A DNA stretch of 64,000 bases from Lactococcus sp. dk101 (GTDB taxonomy: Bacteria; Bacillota; Bacilli; Lactobacillales; Streptococcaceae), in assembly GCF_009601055.1 (NCBI RefSeq), contig NZ_WITI01000002.1:186001-250000 (forward strand), written 5' to 3'. Positions 37,645 to 51,521 of this stretch are shown here, in pieces. Both the position numbers and the translations under genes were made by a program. The notes under the pieces were generated by a model, which saw only the letters and a list, made by a program, of their open reading frames with translations, was not told the DNA's origin and made no database searches. Each line of letters starts with the position of its first letter. Positions within the stretch are counted from its first letter, which is position 1.

Positions 37645-38955
37645 ATGAAATTTACTAAAGTAATTGCTGGAGCAGCTATTGCTACTATTGCGGTAAGTTT
37701 ATTAGCAGGTTGTGGGAGTAAGTCAAGCAACTCGAGTTCATCAAAATCTGTGAAAGAAATCACTGTGTGGGCATGGGATGATACGTATAATATCCCAGCA
37801 GTTAAGGAAGCAGCAAAACTTTGGTCTAACAAAAATGTCAAAGTTAAAGTCGTTTCAATGTCACAAGACCAAGTCGTTCAAAAGCTAAATACCTCTTTAC
37901 CTAGTGGGAATAAAACGGGATTACCTAATATTGTATTAGTTGAAGATTATCGTATTCAAGGCTATTTAAAATCGTATCCATCTGCTTTTTCTAGCTTAAA
38001 TGATGTCGTCAAGAAAAATAACTTTGCTTCATACAAATTTGCCGTAAATACAGTTAAAAATAATATTTATGGTGTTCCATTTGATTCTGGAGTAACTGGT
38101 CTTTTTTATAGAACTGACTTATTAAAACAAGCAGGTTATACTAGTGAACAAATGAGCAGTTTGAATTGGGATCAATTTGTTCAAGTTGCAAGAGACGTTA
38201 AAGCTAAAACTGGTAAAGCGTTAATGTCGCTAGACCCCTCAGATCTGGGTCTAATTCGAATGATCATGCAAGAGAGCGGTACTTGGTACACAGACAGTGA
38301 TGGAAAAGTAACAATCGATGATAATAAAGCATTGAAATATGGACTTGAATTGGAAGCGAAACTTTATAAAGAGGGGCTTGTTGAAAAAGTATCTGGATGG
38401 ACTGCTGGTCAAGAAGCCGTTCAGACTGGTAAAGTCGCATCCTCTGTAAACGGTTCGTGGTACTCTTCAACAATAACAGCAGCTAAAGATCAATCAGGAA
38501 AATGGAAAATTGCTCCTATCCCTGCACTTCCTACAAGCCTTGGAGGAGAATCAGGAAAAACGTATGCATCAAATAGTGGTGGTGCGGGTTGGTATGTATT
38601 GAGTGGTATCGATGGTGAAGATGAGGCTAAAGATTTTCTTAAAGAAACATTTGCTTCAAATACTGATTTGATGGGAAACTTGGCAACACAAATTGGATTG
38701 GTTTCAACTATGAAGGCTGCTTCAGATACGGCTGTATATAACAAACCAAATGAATTCTACAGTAATCAAAAAACACTTAAAGACTTCTCTGAATGGAGTC
38801 AAATTGTAACACCTGTCAATTATGGTGATCAAACCTATGCGATTGAATCAACAATGACTGGTGCATTGCAAGAAATTGTCAATGGTAAGAGTGTAGATTC
38901 CGTATTAAAAGACTATCAAAAACAAGTAGAGGCACAAGTAGCAACAGCTAAGTAA
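37645..38955 (+). CDS. ABC transporter sugar-binding lipoprotein (family 1)
   Basis: Extracellular solute-binding lipoprotein of a carbohydrate importer. The 436-residue protein has a lipoprotein signal peptide ending in the lipobox LLAGC (Cys23), a Ser-rich linker, then a family-1 binding fold with EITVWAWDDTYNIPAV and FDSGVTGLFYRTDLLKQAGY. TTGGAGGA precedes the ATG. Two permease genes follow. Specificity is probably a galactoside, judged only from the GH35 gene nearby. Confidence 0.92.
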   Translation: MKFTKVIAGAAIATIAVSLLAGCGSKSSNSSSSKSVKEITVWAWDDTYNIPAVKEAAKLWSNKNVKVKVVSMSQDQVVQKLNTSLPSGNKTGLPNIVLVEDYRIQGYLKSYPSAFSSLNDVVKKNNFASYKFAVNTVKNNIYGVPFDSGVTGLFYRTDLLKQAGYTSEQMSSLNWDQFVQVARDVKAKTGKALMSLDPSDLGLIRMIMQESGTWYTDSDGKVTIDDNKALKYGLELEAKLYKEGLVEKVSGWTAGQEAVQTGKVASSVNGSWYSSTITAAKDQSGKWKIAPIPALPTSLGGESGKTYASNSGGAGWYVLSGIDGEDEAKDFLKETFASNTDLMGNLATQIGLVSTMKAASDTAVYNKPNEFYSNQKTLKDFSEWSQIVTPVNYGDQTYAIESTMTGALQEIVNGKSVDSVLKDYQKQVEAQVATAK

Positions 38956-38964
38956 TTTAAAAGT

Positions 38965-38996
38965 TCACGCATGGAAGGGCGTTCATTCATGCGTGA
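38965..38996 (+). other. Intercistronic hairpin between binding-protein and permease genes
   Basis: TCACGCATG pairs with CATGCGTGA around a 14-nt loop, followed by TATTTTAT. Such hairpins commonly lower downstream expression or protect the upstream mRNA, giving more binding protein than permease. Confidence 0.7.
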
Positions 38997-39038
38997 TATT
39001 TTATATTATATCCTATTAAAATAGATTTGGATTAGAAT

Positions 39039-39905
39039 ATGAGAAAAAAAGATATCTTTAGAAATGGGAATGCATTCTTGGTAGTTCCCGTTATATTAAT
39101 TAGTGTTTTTGTGTTTATTCCTATGGTTTATGCACTCATTACATCATTTCAAACAGGGCTTCCGTTAGCAATGAAGTTTGATGGCTTTGCAAATTATAAG
39201 CGATTGCTTTCAGATCAAATGTTTTTAAAAGCATTTACGAATACGTTCATTTTCTTACTCTTTCAAGTACCAATAATGTTATTTTTAGCGATAATAATAT
39301 CAAATTTCTTGAATGATAAGAAGTTAAAATTTAAAGGGGTATTTAGAACGGCTATTTTCTTACCATGTATTACATCAATGGTAAGCTACTCTTTAATTAT
39401 GAAAACATTATTCGCTCCAAATGGTGTTGTTAACAATTTTTTAATGAATATTCATCTGATTTCTACGCCAATCGGTTGGTTGACAGATCCTGTTTGGGCA
39501 AAAGTATTGATTATTCTGGCAATAACATGGCGTTGGACAGGTTATAATATGATCTTTTTCTTATCAGGAATGCAAAATATAAATCCAGAAATATATGAGG
39601 CAGCATCTCTTGATGGTGCAACGAAATGGCAACAGTTAATCAAAATTACGATTCCAAATTTGAAACCAATTATTTTATTCACAGGAATAACATCTACAAT
39701 TGGAACGTTACAATTATTTGATGAAGTTGTAAATATTACGAATGGTGGTCCAGCAAACGCAACATCAACTCTGTCATTTTATATCTATAACTTAAGTTTC
39801 AGATATACTCCTGACTTTGGTTATGCTGCTGCTGTTTCGTTCGTAATTGTATTCTTTACAGTTATTCTATCAATTATTCAAACAAAACTAGGAGGAGATA
39901 AATAA
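39039..39905 (+). CDS. ABC sugar transporter permease (MalF type)
   Basis: First membrane subunit. The 288 residues form six helices and carry the EAA loop (YEAASLDGATKWQQLIKITIPNLKP) that contacts the ATPase. It lies after the binding-protein gene and overlaps the next permease by 1 nt. Its ribosome-binding site is weak. Confidence 0.92.
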   Translation: MRKKDIFRNGNAFLVVPVILISVFVFIPMVYALITSFQTGLPLAMKFDGFANYKRLLSDQMFLKAFTNTFIFLLFQVPIMLFLAIIISNFLNDKKLKFKGVFRTAIFLPCITSMVSYSLIMKTLFAPNGVVNNFLMNIHLISTPIGWLTDPVWAKVLIILAITWRWTGYNMIFFLSGMQNINPEIYEAASLDGATKWQQLIKITIPNLKPIILFTGITSTIGTLQLFDEVVNITNGGPANATSTLSFYIYNLSFRYTPDFGYAAAVSFVIVFFTVILSIIQTKLGGDK

Positions 39906-40747
39906 TGAAAAAGGCACAAAATAATGTTCACTACATAGGGACTGTATTAAAATATCTATTTCTAATTTGTATTTCTCTTATTTCTGTTTTTCCGTTTGTT
40001 TGGATGATATTAGGGATGAGCAACAATGCACTTGATATTGTTGCAGGAAAAATTAAAATCGGAAATCAGCTTGTTCAAAACTTCAGCAAATTATTTTCAT
40101 CAGACTATAACTTTCTACAAACATTAGGTAATTCGGCGATCATAGCTATTTTAACAACAATTTTGGCACTCCTTTTTTCATCTATGGCAGGTTATGGGTT
40201 CGAAATCTATAAAAGTAAAAAGAAAAATTTGATTTTTAATATTTTACTTTTATCAATGATGGTACCATTCGCCGCTCAAATGATTCCTCTTTACAGAATG
40301 TTTTCTCAACTTTCAGGAACACCATTTGGTATTAATAGTTTTGGTGCGATTATACTTCCTGGAATTAGTACAGCCTTTTTAATTTTCTTCTTCAGACAAA
40401 GTGCAAAAGCTTTCTCCATAGACTTGGTAGAAGCAGCACGCTTAGATGGTTTAGGAGAACTAGCGATTTTCTTCAAAATTTATATTCCGACGCAAAGAAA
40501 TACTTATGCGGCAGCTGCTATCATTACTTTCATGAGCAGTTGGAATAATTATCTTTGGCCATTGATTTCTTTACAAACTCAAGATAAATGGACTGTCCCA
40601 TTACTTCTATCATCAATGGCTTCTTCCTACACACCAGATTATGGAATGATTATGTCTGGATTAGTTATTGCAACATTACCAACTGCAATAGTATTCTTTG
40701 TGCTCCAAAAACAATTCGTACAAGGAATGCTCGGTTCCGTTAAGTAA
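39905..40747 (+). CDS. ABC sugar transporter permease (MalG type)
   Basis: Second membrane subunit, 280 residues, six helices, with the EAA loop VEAARLDGLGELAIFFKIYIPTQ. GGAGGAG lies 7 nt before the ATG, which shares one base with the previous stop (TAATG). No ATPase gene is in the operon or elsewhere in the window, so a shared MsmK-type ATPase encoded elsewhere is expected. galM follows 9 nt later. Confidence 0.92.
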   Translation: MKKAQNNVHYIGTVLKYLFLICISLISVFPFVWMILGMSNNALDIVAGKIKIGNQLVQNFSKLFSSDYNFLQTLGNSAIIAILTTILALLFSSMAGYGFEIYKSKKKNLIFNILLLSMMVPFAAQMIPLYRMFSQLSGTPFGINSFGAIILPGISTAFLIFFFRQSAKAFSIDLVEAARLDGLGELAIFFKIYIPTQRNTYAAAAIITFMSSWNNYLWPLISLQTQDKWTVPLLLSSMASSYTPDYGMIMSGLVIATLPTAIVFFVLQKQFVQGMLGSVK

Positions 40748-40756
40748 GGAGTGTTT

Positions 40757-41773
40757 ATGAAAATTTCGACAAAAGCATTTGGTTTGGGCGCAAGCTTGAT
40801 TACCTTGACCAATGCAAAAGGGGTCTCGATTTCCTTTACTAACTTTGGCGCGCGTGTCGTAAACTGGGTTGTAGATGGAAAAAATATTGTCTGGGGCTTT
40901 GATTCTTGCCAAGAATATCTTGAAAAAGACACCTATCCTGGTGCAACGATTGGTCGGACGGCTGGTCGAATCAAAGATGGTATCGTTGACATTAATGGTC
41001 AAAAAATCCAACTCAATCAAAATGAATTTCCACAAACACTTCACGGTGGAGAGGATTCATTTGAAACTAAAATGTGGGCGTATGAAGTCATTGACAATGG
41101 TGATATGGCTGAAGTTAAGTTTTATCTAACATCAGAAGATGGTGCCAACGGCTATCCTGGTAAATTGGATCTTGTTGTCAGCCATTCATTTGATGATAAT
41201 TCCTGCTGGGCCATTGACTATGAAGCTGTTTCGACAAAAGACACGGTGTTTAATCCAACAGGCCATGTTTACTTCAATTTGACAGGAGATGTCAGCAAGC
41301 CAATTGATCAACATCGTTTGAAATTGGCAGCCTCACGCATGGTGGCTTTGAAAGATAAAACTGAAATTGTCAGAGGTGACATTTTGGATATTAAGGACAC
41401 AGGACTTGATTTCCGTCAAGAAAAACCAATGCAGGATGCTTTTGTCAGCGGTCACGAACAGGTTGAATTGGTCGGTGGCATTGACCATCCCTTCTTACTT
41501 GACGAAGTAGATTTGGATAAAGAACAAGCCCGCCTGACGCTCGGTGATTTATCAGTTTCTGTCAGTACTGACAGACCAAGTTTGGTTATTTTTACAGCTA
41601 ATTTTGGTGATTTGGGAACAGTCTATCGTGGAAAAGCTCTGGCCAATCATGGTGGCATGACTTTTGAAGCACAGGTGAGTCCTGGTTCAGAGCAGATTTC
41701 AGAACTTGGCGACATTACGCTCAAGGCTGGTGAAATCTACCAGGCAACAACCATGTATCAATTAAATAAATAA
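40757..41773 (+). CDS. galM: Aldose 1-epimerase (galactose mutarotase)
   Basis: Interconverts beta- and alpha-galactose for GalK. The 338-residue protein has the GalM motifs GATIGRTAGRI, FPQTLHGGEDSFETKMW (catalytic His region) and NPTGHVYFNLTGD, with catalytic Glu expected in MTFEAQVSPG. Start ATG 40757 has AAGGAG 6 nt upstream. Base composition returns to that of the housekeeping genes and a palindrome is present, in contrast to the upstream transporter genes. First gene of the Leloir series. Confidence 0.93.
   Translation: MKISTKAFGLGASLITLTNAKGVSISFTNFGARVVNWVVDGKNIVWGFDSCQEYLEKDTYPGATIGRTAGRIKDGIVDINGQKIQLNQNEFPQTLHGGEDSFETKMWAYEVIDNGDMAEVKFYLTSEDGANGYPGKLDLVVSHSFDDNSCWAIDYEAVSTKDTVFNPTGHVYFNLTGDVSKPIDQHRLKLAASRMVALKDKTEIVRGDILDIKDTGLDFRQEKPMQDAFVSGHEQVELVGGIDHPFLLDEVDLDKEQARLTLGDLSVSVSTDRPSLVIFTANFGDLGTVYRGKALANHGGMTFEAQVSPGSEQISELGDITLKAGEIYQATTMYQLNK
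41559..41574. repeat. Palindrome CTGTCAGTACTGACAG inside galM
   Basis: Perfect 16-bp copy; encodes VSTD. A one-mismatch core occurs at 41369-41382. Confidence 0.9.
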
Positions 41774-41796
41774 GAAATTAAAAACGGAGAAAAATT

Positions 41797-42999
41797 ATGT
41801 CTAACTCTAACATCGTAGAAAACAGCACAGTCTTGTCAGGACTGACAGAAACATTTGGTCAGGTCTTTGGAGACACTGAAAATCTTGACTATTTCTTTAG
41901 TCCAGGTCGGATTAACTTGATTGGTGAACACACGGACTATAACGGCGGTTTTGTTTTCCCAGCTTCAATCACGATTGGAACGACAGGACTTGCACGCCTG
42001 CGTAAAGACAACAAAGTAAGATTGTTCTCACAAAATTTCCCAGATTTGGGTGTCATTGAATTTGACCTTGAAGATGCTTCTAAAAAAGAAGGCAATAGCT
42101 GGGGAAACTATGTCAAAGGGATGATTACCATGCTTACTGGCGCTGGCTATGTGATTGACAAAGGTTTTGAATTGTTAATCAATGGAGAAATTCCAACAGC
42201 ATCAGGCCTTTCATCATCTGCCTCACTCGAACTTTTAGTCGGTGTTGTCCTTGAAGACTTGTTCAATTTGGATGTGCCACGTCTTGAATTGGTTCAATTA
42301 GGACAAAAAACAGAAAATGACTTTATTGGCGTGAATTCAGGAATTTTGGACCAATTTGCCATTGGATTTGGTGAAATTAACAAAGCCATTTTGTTGGATT
42401 GCAATAGCTTGAACTATGAAATGGTTCCGGTGGAGCTTGGAGATTATGATATCGTCATCATGAATACCAATAAACCACGTGCGCTTACGGAGTCTAAATA
42501 CAACGAACGTTTCGCTGAAACACGTGAAGCACTCAAACGGATGCAAACGAAACTTTCAATTTCAGCCCTTGGCGAATTGTCAAATGAAGAATTTGATGCC
42601 AACACAGATTTGATTGCTGACGAAACATTGATTAAACGTGCCCGCCATGCAGTTTACGAAAACAACCGTACAAAAGTTGCGCAAAAAGCATTTGTTGCTG
42701 GAGATTTGGCTGAATTTGGCCAACTTTTGAACGCTTCTCATGCCTCACTTAAAAATGATTATGAAGTAACTGGTATTGAGCTTGATACATTGGCTGAAAC
42801 AGCACAAGCACAAGCAGGCGTCTTGGGCGCACGTATGACTGGTGCAGGTTTCGGTGGTTGTGCCATTGCCCTTGTCAGCCATGACAATGTTGAAGACTTC
42901 CAAAATGCTGTCGGTCAAAAATACGAAGCAGTCGTAGGCTATCCAGCAAGCTTCTATGTAGCTCAAATCGGTTCTGGTTCAACAAAATTGGACGTCTAA
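41797..42999 (+). CDS. galK: Galactokinase
   Basis: Phosphorylates alpha-galactose to galactose-1-phosphate with ATP. The 400-residue GHMP kinase has the galactokinase signature [16 protein letters not shown], the GHMP motif [17 protein letters not shown] and the C-terminal [16 protein letters not shown]. It follows galM by 23 nt, with a GGAG site upstream. Host-like codon use. Confidence 0.96.
   Translation: MSNSNIVENSTVLSGLTETFGQVFGDTENLDYFFSPGRINLIGEHTDYNGGFVFPASITIGTTGLARLRKDNKVRLFSQNFPDLGVIEFDLEDASKKEGNSWGNYVKGMITMLTGAGYVIDKGFELLINGEIPTASGLSSSASLELLVGVVLEDLFNLDVPRLELVQLGQKTENDFIGVNSGILDQFAIGFGEINKAILLDCNSLNYEMVPVELGDYDIVIMNTNKPRALTESKYNERFAETREALKRMQTKLSISALGELSNEEFDANTDLIADETLIKRARHAVYENNRTKVAQKAFVAGDLAEFGQLLNASHASLKNDYEVTGIELDTLAETAQAQAGVLGARMTGAGFGGCAIALVSHDNVEDFQNAVGQKYEAVVGYPASFYVAQIGSGSTKLDV
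41833..41848. repeat. Palindrome TTGTCAGGACTGACAG near the galK start
   Basis: Exact core; encodes LSGLTE. Confidence 0.88.
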
Positions 43000-43020
43000 G
43001 AAAGTATAATTGGTGACAAT

Positions 43021-45198
43021 ATGAGTATCATTATTAATGAAGAAAAGCGAATATTTACCATTCAAACGGATCATACAAGTTACCAATTCAAGGTAGGAGA
43101 ATTAGGACATCTACTGCATCAATATTATGGAAAAAAAGTTAAAATACAAGATTTTTCATATTTGAAATTTGATGCTGAATGCCACTTTGCCCCTTATCCC
43201 TTCAGTAATGAATCACGGACGGGATCGATGGATGTTTTATGCCAAGAGTTTCCAACAGTGGGAACGGGTGATTCTCGCCATTCGGCTCTGAGAATAACCA
43301 ATTCTGATGGTACAAATGTGATTGATTTGACTTATTCATCATATGAAATCATAAACGAGAAATATAGATTAGAATGTTTGCCAAGCTTTTATGAAAATGA
43401 AGGAGATGGAGTCCAAACCTTAAAAGTAACACTTAAAGATGAGTACTCTAACGTCGAGGTAGATTTATACTATGCTGTATATGAAAAATTTGATGTAATA
43501 ACTCGAACGTTTAAAATTAGGAATGTATCAAAAGCCCCAATTTATTTGAAAAATGTACAAAGTTTAAGTTTGGACTTCATCGATGGGGATTATGAGTTAA
43601 CACATTTTCATGGCAGATGGGCAATGGAACGTCAAAGCGAACGATTGACCATAAATCATGCAAAAATCTCATTTGGATCAAATTATGGTGTATCAGGCAA
43701 TAAACAAAACCCAGGATTTATTGTTAGTGAAGGAGAAATGAAAGAGTTTTCAGGGGATTGTTATGGCTTTAACCTAGTTTACAGTGGTAATTTTGAGGCA
43801 ACCGCTGAAAAATCAAGTTTAGGACAAACGAGAGTAACTTTAGGAATGGGGGATTCAAACTTTAATTGGAAATTGAATTCTGGAGATACATTTGAAGCTC
43901 CAGAGGCAATTTTGACTTTTTCTTCGGTAGGAGCTTCAGGAATCTCTAAAAATTTCCATGACATTATTCGTAATAATTTATGCTCAAGTAAGTTTGTAAA
44001 GAGTAAACGGCCTGTGCTAGTTAATAACTGGGAAGCTACTTATTTTGACTTCGATGGTAAAAAGCTAATTGATCTTGCTTTGGCTTCTAAGGATATAGGT
44101 GTAGACTTATTTGTAATGGACGATGGCTGGTTTGGTAATCGTTCAGATGATAATCATTCTCTGGGAGATTGGGAAGTAAATGAAAGAAAACTAGGAATGT
44201 CCTTGTCGGATCTAGCACACGCGATCAATAAAATAGGACTGGATTTTGGGATATGGATAGAGCCAGAGATGGTGAGTATCGACAGTAACCTTTATCGACA
44301 GCATCCTGATTGGGCACTAAATTTTCCTCATCGCAAACCGCTTCTTGGTAGAAATCAACTCGTTCTAGATCTATCAAACCAAAAAGTAGTAGATTACCTT
44401 TATGATAGGATTTGTAAATTGCTTGATTCTGCACCGATTACTTACTTGAAGTGGGATATGAATCGGCCAATTTCAGATTGGTTCTCAGATCAATTAACCT
44501 CCTCAACTCAGGGAGAATTACCCCATCGTTATCTTTTAGGACTTTACGATATTCTTGGTCGGCTGGTGGTTAAATATCCAAACGTACTTTTTGAAGGGTG
44601 TGCAAGTGGTGGAGCAAGATTCGATTTAGGAATGCTGGCGTTTCACCCGCAAATTTGGACATCAGACAATACTGATGCAATCAATCGTCTATCCATTCAG
44701 TATGGTACAAGTTTTTTGTATCCTATATCAACGATGGGAGCGCATGTGTCAGTTTCTCCAAATCATCAAAATGGTAGGATAACTCCATTTTCCACTCGAG
44801 CAAATGTGGCAATGGCAGGTACTTTTGGTTACGAATTGGATGTAAGTCTTATGACCAAAGAAGAAAAAAAAGAGGCAAATAATTACAGTATTGTATATAA
44901 AGAATATCAAGAATTAATTTTTTCAGGTGATTATTATCGCTTGAAAGAAACATCGCAAATTTCAGCATGGCAAATTGTATCAAAAGATAAATCCAAAAGC
45001 TTACTAACTTATGTGATAAAGGAAATCGAAGGTAATTCGAAGTTTACTTATCTTAAATTCCAAGGACTTGATTTTGGTTCTCAGTATCGAATAAATGATC
45101 AGTTGTATTATGGAGATGTCTTGATGTATGTCGGTATAAAACTTGAACAGGCACATGAGAATTATTTATCAAATCAAGTTTATATAGAAAGAATATAG
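43021..45198 (+). CDS. aga: Alpha-galactosidase, GH36
   Basis: Removes alpha-1,6-galactose from melibiose, raffinose and stachyose. The 725-residue protein shows VMDDGWFGNR, LKWDMNRP with nucleophile Asp479, the SDNTDA segment with acid/base Asp549, and the FEGCASGGARFDLGML motif. No signal peptide, so cytoplasmic. It separates galK from galT, and its codons (frequent AGA, ATA, TTA) and higher AT content differ clearly from both; no dispersed palindrome occurs in it. This is consistent with insertion into an existing galKT pair, as reported for L. raffinolactis. The ribosome-binding site is weak (GGTGAC). Confidence 0.93.
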   Translation: MSIIINEEKRIFTIQTDHTSYQFKVGELGHLLHQYYGKKVKIQDFSYLKFDAECHFAPYPFSNESRTGSMDVLCQEFPTVGTGDSRHSALRITNSDGTNVIDLTYSSYEIINEKYRLECLPSFYENEGDGVQTLKVTLKDEYSNVEVDLYYAVYEKFDVITRTFKIRNVSKAPIYLKNVQSLSLDFIDGDYELTHFHGRWAMERQSERLTINHAKISFGSNYGVSGNKQNPGFIVSEGEMKEFSGDCYGFNLVYSGNFEATAEKSSLGQTRVTLGMGDSNFNWKLNSGDTFEAPEAILTFSSVGASGISKNFHDIIRNNLCSSKFVKSKRPVLVNNWEATYFDFDGKKLIDLALASKDIGVDLFVMDDGWFGNRSDDNHSLGDWEVNERKLGMSLSDLAHAINKIGLDFGIWIEPEMVSIDSNLYRQHPDWALNFPHRKPLLGRNQLVLDLSNQKVVDYLYDRICKLLDSAPITYLKWDMNRPISDWFSDQLTSSTQGELPHRYLLGLYDILGRLVVKYPNVLFEGCASGGARFDLGMLAFHPQIWTSDNTDAINRLSIQYGTSFLYPISTMGAHVSVSPNHQNGRITPFSTRANVAMAGTFGYELDVSLMTKEEKKEANNYSIVYKEYQELIFSGDYYRLKETSQISAWQIVSKDKSKSLLTYVIKEIEGNSKFTYLKFQGLDFGSQYRINDQLYYGDVLMYVGIKLEQAHENYLSNQVYIERI

Positions 45199-45212
45199 AA
45201 AGCAGAACTAAG

Positions 45213-46691
45213 ATGACTTATCAAACCATACAAGATTTTATAAATTTGGCCATTGAAAATGGAACGATTGATGCATTAGATGAAATTTACTGGCGCAATC
45301 AACTGCTTCAATGTGTTGGCTTGAGTGATTGGGCAGAAGTTGATACCCAGTCACACGAGAAAGATTCGCTTGTCTTGATGGACGAATTGATGGCTTTGGC
45401 TGCAAAAAATGGAAAAATTGAAGCTGGCAATGAGGAATTTTTCGAGTCAGCCTTGATGGATTTCATCACGCCAAAACCAAGCCAAATCAACAAGACTTTC
45501 TGGGCGAATTATGAACAATCACCAGAACTTGCGACAGCTTCATTTTATAAGCTGGCTAAACAAATCAATCAAGTCAAAACCCGTGACATTGCCAAAAATA
45601 TTGCCTTTGAACATGAAACCAACTATGGCAATTTGGAAATTACAATCAATCTTTCAAAGCCTGAAAAAGATCCCAAGTTGATTGCGGCGGCAAAATTGGT
45701 CAAGGCGACCAATTATCCAGCCTGCCAACTCTGTATCGAAAATGAAGGCTATTATGGCCATGCAAATCACCCTGCAAGAAGTAATCACCGGATTATCAAG
45801 TGTGAATTGAACGGCGAAAAATGGGGCTTCCAATATTCCCCTTATGCCTATTTCAACGAGCATTCGATTTTGCTCAATGAAGTGCATCAGCCCATGGAAA
45901 TCAATGGGCGTGCCTTTGCCAATTTGCTTGCCTTTTTGGACAAATTCCCACATTATATGATTGGTTCAAATGCTGATTTGCCGATTGTTGGGGGATCGAT
46001 TTTAACACATGATCATTATCAAGCAGGAAATCACGCTTTTCCTATGGCTAAAGCAGGACTCAAAAAAGAAGTTACTCTGGCACATTATCCAAAGATTAAA
46101 GCTGGTATTGTCAACTGGCCCATGTCCGTTCTCCGCTTGCAATCGAATGACAAAGCGTCTATTTTAGAAGCAGCAACCGATATTTTAGCCAAATGGAAGC
46201 TCTATTCTGACGAAAGTTTGGACATTAAAGCTGTCAGTGCTGACGGAACGCCTCACCATACCATTACTCCGATTGCTCGGATGCATGACGGGCAATATGA
46301 AATGGATTTGGTCTTACGTGACAATAATGTCAGTCGCGAATTTCCAGATGGTATTTTCCATCCACATCAAAAACTCCATCATATCAAAAAAGAAAATATT
46401 GGTTTGATTGAAGTGATGGGACTTGCAATTTTGCCTCCTCGTTTGAAAACAGAACTCCGAGAAGTTGAAAAATATTTATTAGATGAACAAAATCAGATGG
46501 CAGAAATGCACAAGCCATGGGCAGACCAACTCAAGTCAACAGGCCATTTTACATCTGAAAATGTAGAAGAACAAGTCCGTCAAGCAGTAGGAAATGTCTT
46601 TAAGGAAGTGCTTGAAGATGCAGGCGTTTTCAAAACGGCTGCTACTGGACAAGCTGGATTTGATCGGTTCGTTGCATTTTTGAACGAGTAA
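45213..46691 (+). CDS. galT: Galactose-1-phosphate uridylyltransferase (class II)
   Basis: Exchanges UMP between UDP-glucose and galactose-1-phosphate. The 492-residue protein belongs to the Gram-positive GalT class: YPACQLCIENEGYYG, ILTHDHYQAGNHAFPMAKA (likely active-site His region) and HHTITPIARM. It begins 14 nt after aga with a weak ribosome-binding site. Host-like composition, with one near-palindrome inside. Confidence 0.95.
   Translation: MTYQTIQDFINLAIENGTIDALDEIYWRNQLLQCVGLSDWAEVDTQSHEKDSLVLMDELMALAAKNGKIEAGNEEFFESALMDFITPKPSQINKTFWANYEQSPELATASFYKLAKQINQVKTRDIAKNIAFEHETNYGNLEITINLSKPEKDPKLIAAAKLVKATNYPACQLCIENEGYYGHANHPARSNHRIIKCELNGEKWGFQYSPYAYFNEHSILLNEVHQPMEINGRAFANLLAFLDKFPHYMIGSNADLPIVGGSILTHDHYQAGNHAFPMAKAGLKKEVTLAHYPKIKAGIVNWPMSVLRLQSNDKASILEAATDILAKWKLYSDESLDIKAVSADGTPHHTITPIARMHDGQYEMDLVLRDNNVSREFPDGIFHPHQKLHHIKKENIGLIEVMGLAILPPRLKTELREVEKYLLDEQNQMAEMHKPWADQLKSTGHFTSENVEEQVRQAVGNVFKEVLEDAGVFKTAATGQAGFDRFVAFLNE
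46231..46246. repeat. Near-copy CTGTCAGTGCTGACGG inside galT
   Basis: One mismatch in the core; encodes VSAD. Confidence 0.75.
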
Positions 46692-46824
46692 GCTTATACT
46701 ATATTAGAAGCGCTAAAATTTCGGAAGAAAAGGGCTTCATCATATTGTATCAAGCAAGAATTACAACCAAGGGCAAAATGAAGTTCAGGTTGAATTTAAT
46801 AAATAAGAAAAAATGGAGAATCAA

Positions 46825-47808
46825 ATGACAGTTTTAGTATTAGGTGGCGCAGGCTACGTTGGAAGTCATGCGGTAGAAATGTTAGTGGCAAAAGGCTACG
46901 ATGTTGCCGTTGTTGATAATTTAGTGACAGGACACCGTGCAGCAGTCCCAGCAAATATCCGTTTCTACGAAGGGGATGTTCGTGACCGTGCTTTTATGGA
47001 AGAAGTTTTTTCGATTGAGAAGAATATCGAAGGCGTAATGCATTTCTGTGCCTACAGCTTGGTCGGGGAGTCCATGCAAAAACCTGCCATGTATTTTGAC
47101 AATAATGTGGGCGGCTGTATCACGCTTTTGGAAGTGATGGAACAATTTAATGTGAAGCACATTGTTTTCTCATCAACTGCGGCAACTTTTGGAATTCCGA
47201 AAGAAAGTCCAATTTCTGAAAAGACACCACAAAATCCAATCAATCCTTATGGCGAATCAAAATTGATGATGGAAAAAATGATGAAATGGCAATCAGAAGC
47301 AACCGACATGACTTATGTTGCCCTCCGTTATTTCAACGTAGCAGGTGCTTCTAACGATGGACACATTGGGGAAGCTCACAAAAACGAAACTCATTTAATT
47401 CCAATCATCTTGCAAGTGGCACTTGGAAAACGTGATTTCATTACCATTTATGGTGATAATTACAACACACCTGATGGCACTTGTGTCCGTGACTATATTG
47501 ACATGGAAGACTTGATTAACGCCCATATCAAAGCTTTGGAATACCTCAAAGCAGGCGGAAAATCAGACCAATTCAATTTGGGAAGTTCACACGGTTACTC
47601 TAACCTTGAAGTACTTGAAACAGCACGCAAGGTAACGGGCAAAGAAATCCCAAGTCAAATGGGAGAACGCCGTCCTGGCGACCCAGACTCACTCGTTGCT
47701 GACAGCACAAAAGCGGGACAAATCTTGGATTGGCATGTTGAACATGACTTAGAACACATTATTGAAAATGCTTGGCGTTGGCACTCAGGACATCCTGATG
47801 GCTATTGA
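46825..47808 (+). CDS. galE: UDP-glucose 4-epimerase
   Basis: Interconverts UDP-galactose and UDP-glucose, closing the Leloir pathway. The 327-residue SDR protein has the NAD motif [11 protein letters not shown] at the N terminus, the active-site Tyr-Lys pair in [13 protein letters not shown], and the Gal[10 protein letters not shown] segment. ATG 46825 is preceded by GGAG; an ATG at 46813 lies before that site. The 121 nt after galT hold no clear terminator. Confidence 0.95.
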   Translation: MTVLVLGGAGYVGSHAVEMLVAKGYDVAVVDNLVTGHRAAVPANIRFYEGDVRDRAFMEEVFSIEKNIEGVMHFCAYSLVGESMQKPAMYFDNNVGGCITLLEVMEQFNVKHIVFSSTAATFGIPKESPISEKTPQNPINPYGESKLMMEKMMKWQSEATDMTYVALRYFNVAGASNDGHIGEAHKNETHLIPIILQVALGKRDFITIYGDNYNTPDGTCVRDYIDMEDLINAHIKALEYLKAGGKSDQFNLGSSHGYSNLEVLETARKVTGKEIPSQMGERRPGDPDSLVADSTKAGQILDWHVEHDLEHIIENAWRWHSGHPDGY

Positions 47809-47828
47809 GCTGGCTATGAAAGGAAATA

Positions 47829-51439
<3,611 letters not shown>

Positions 51440-51458
51440 AGTTCAGGTATGACCTGAT

Positions 51459-51490
51459 AAAAAAAGTTCAAGCAATTGCTTGAACTTTTT
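51459..51490. terminator. Terminator after lacZ, bidirectional
   Basis: AAAAGTTCAAGC, loop AATT, GCTTGAACTTTTT. A small extra stem TCAGGT/ACCTGA precedes it at 51442-51456. Confidence 0.9.
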
Positions 51491-51521
51491 GTTTTGTTTG
51501 ATTGATGAGAGCTGCCATGTT

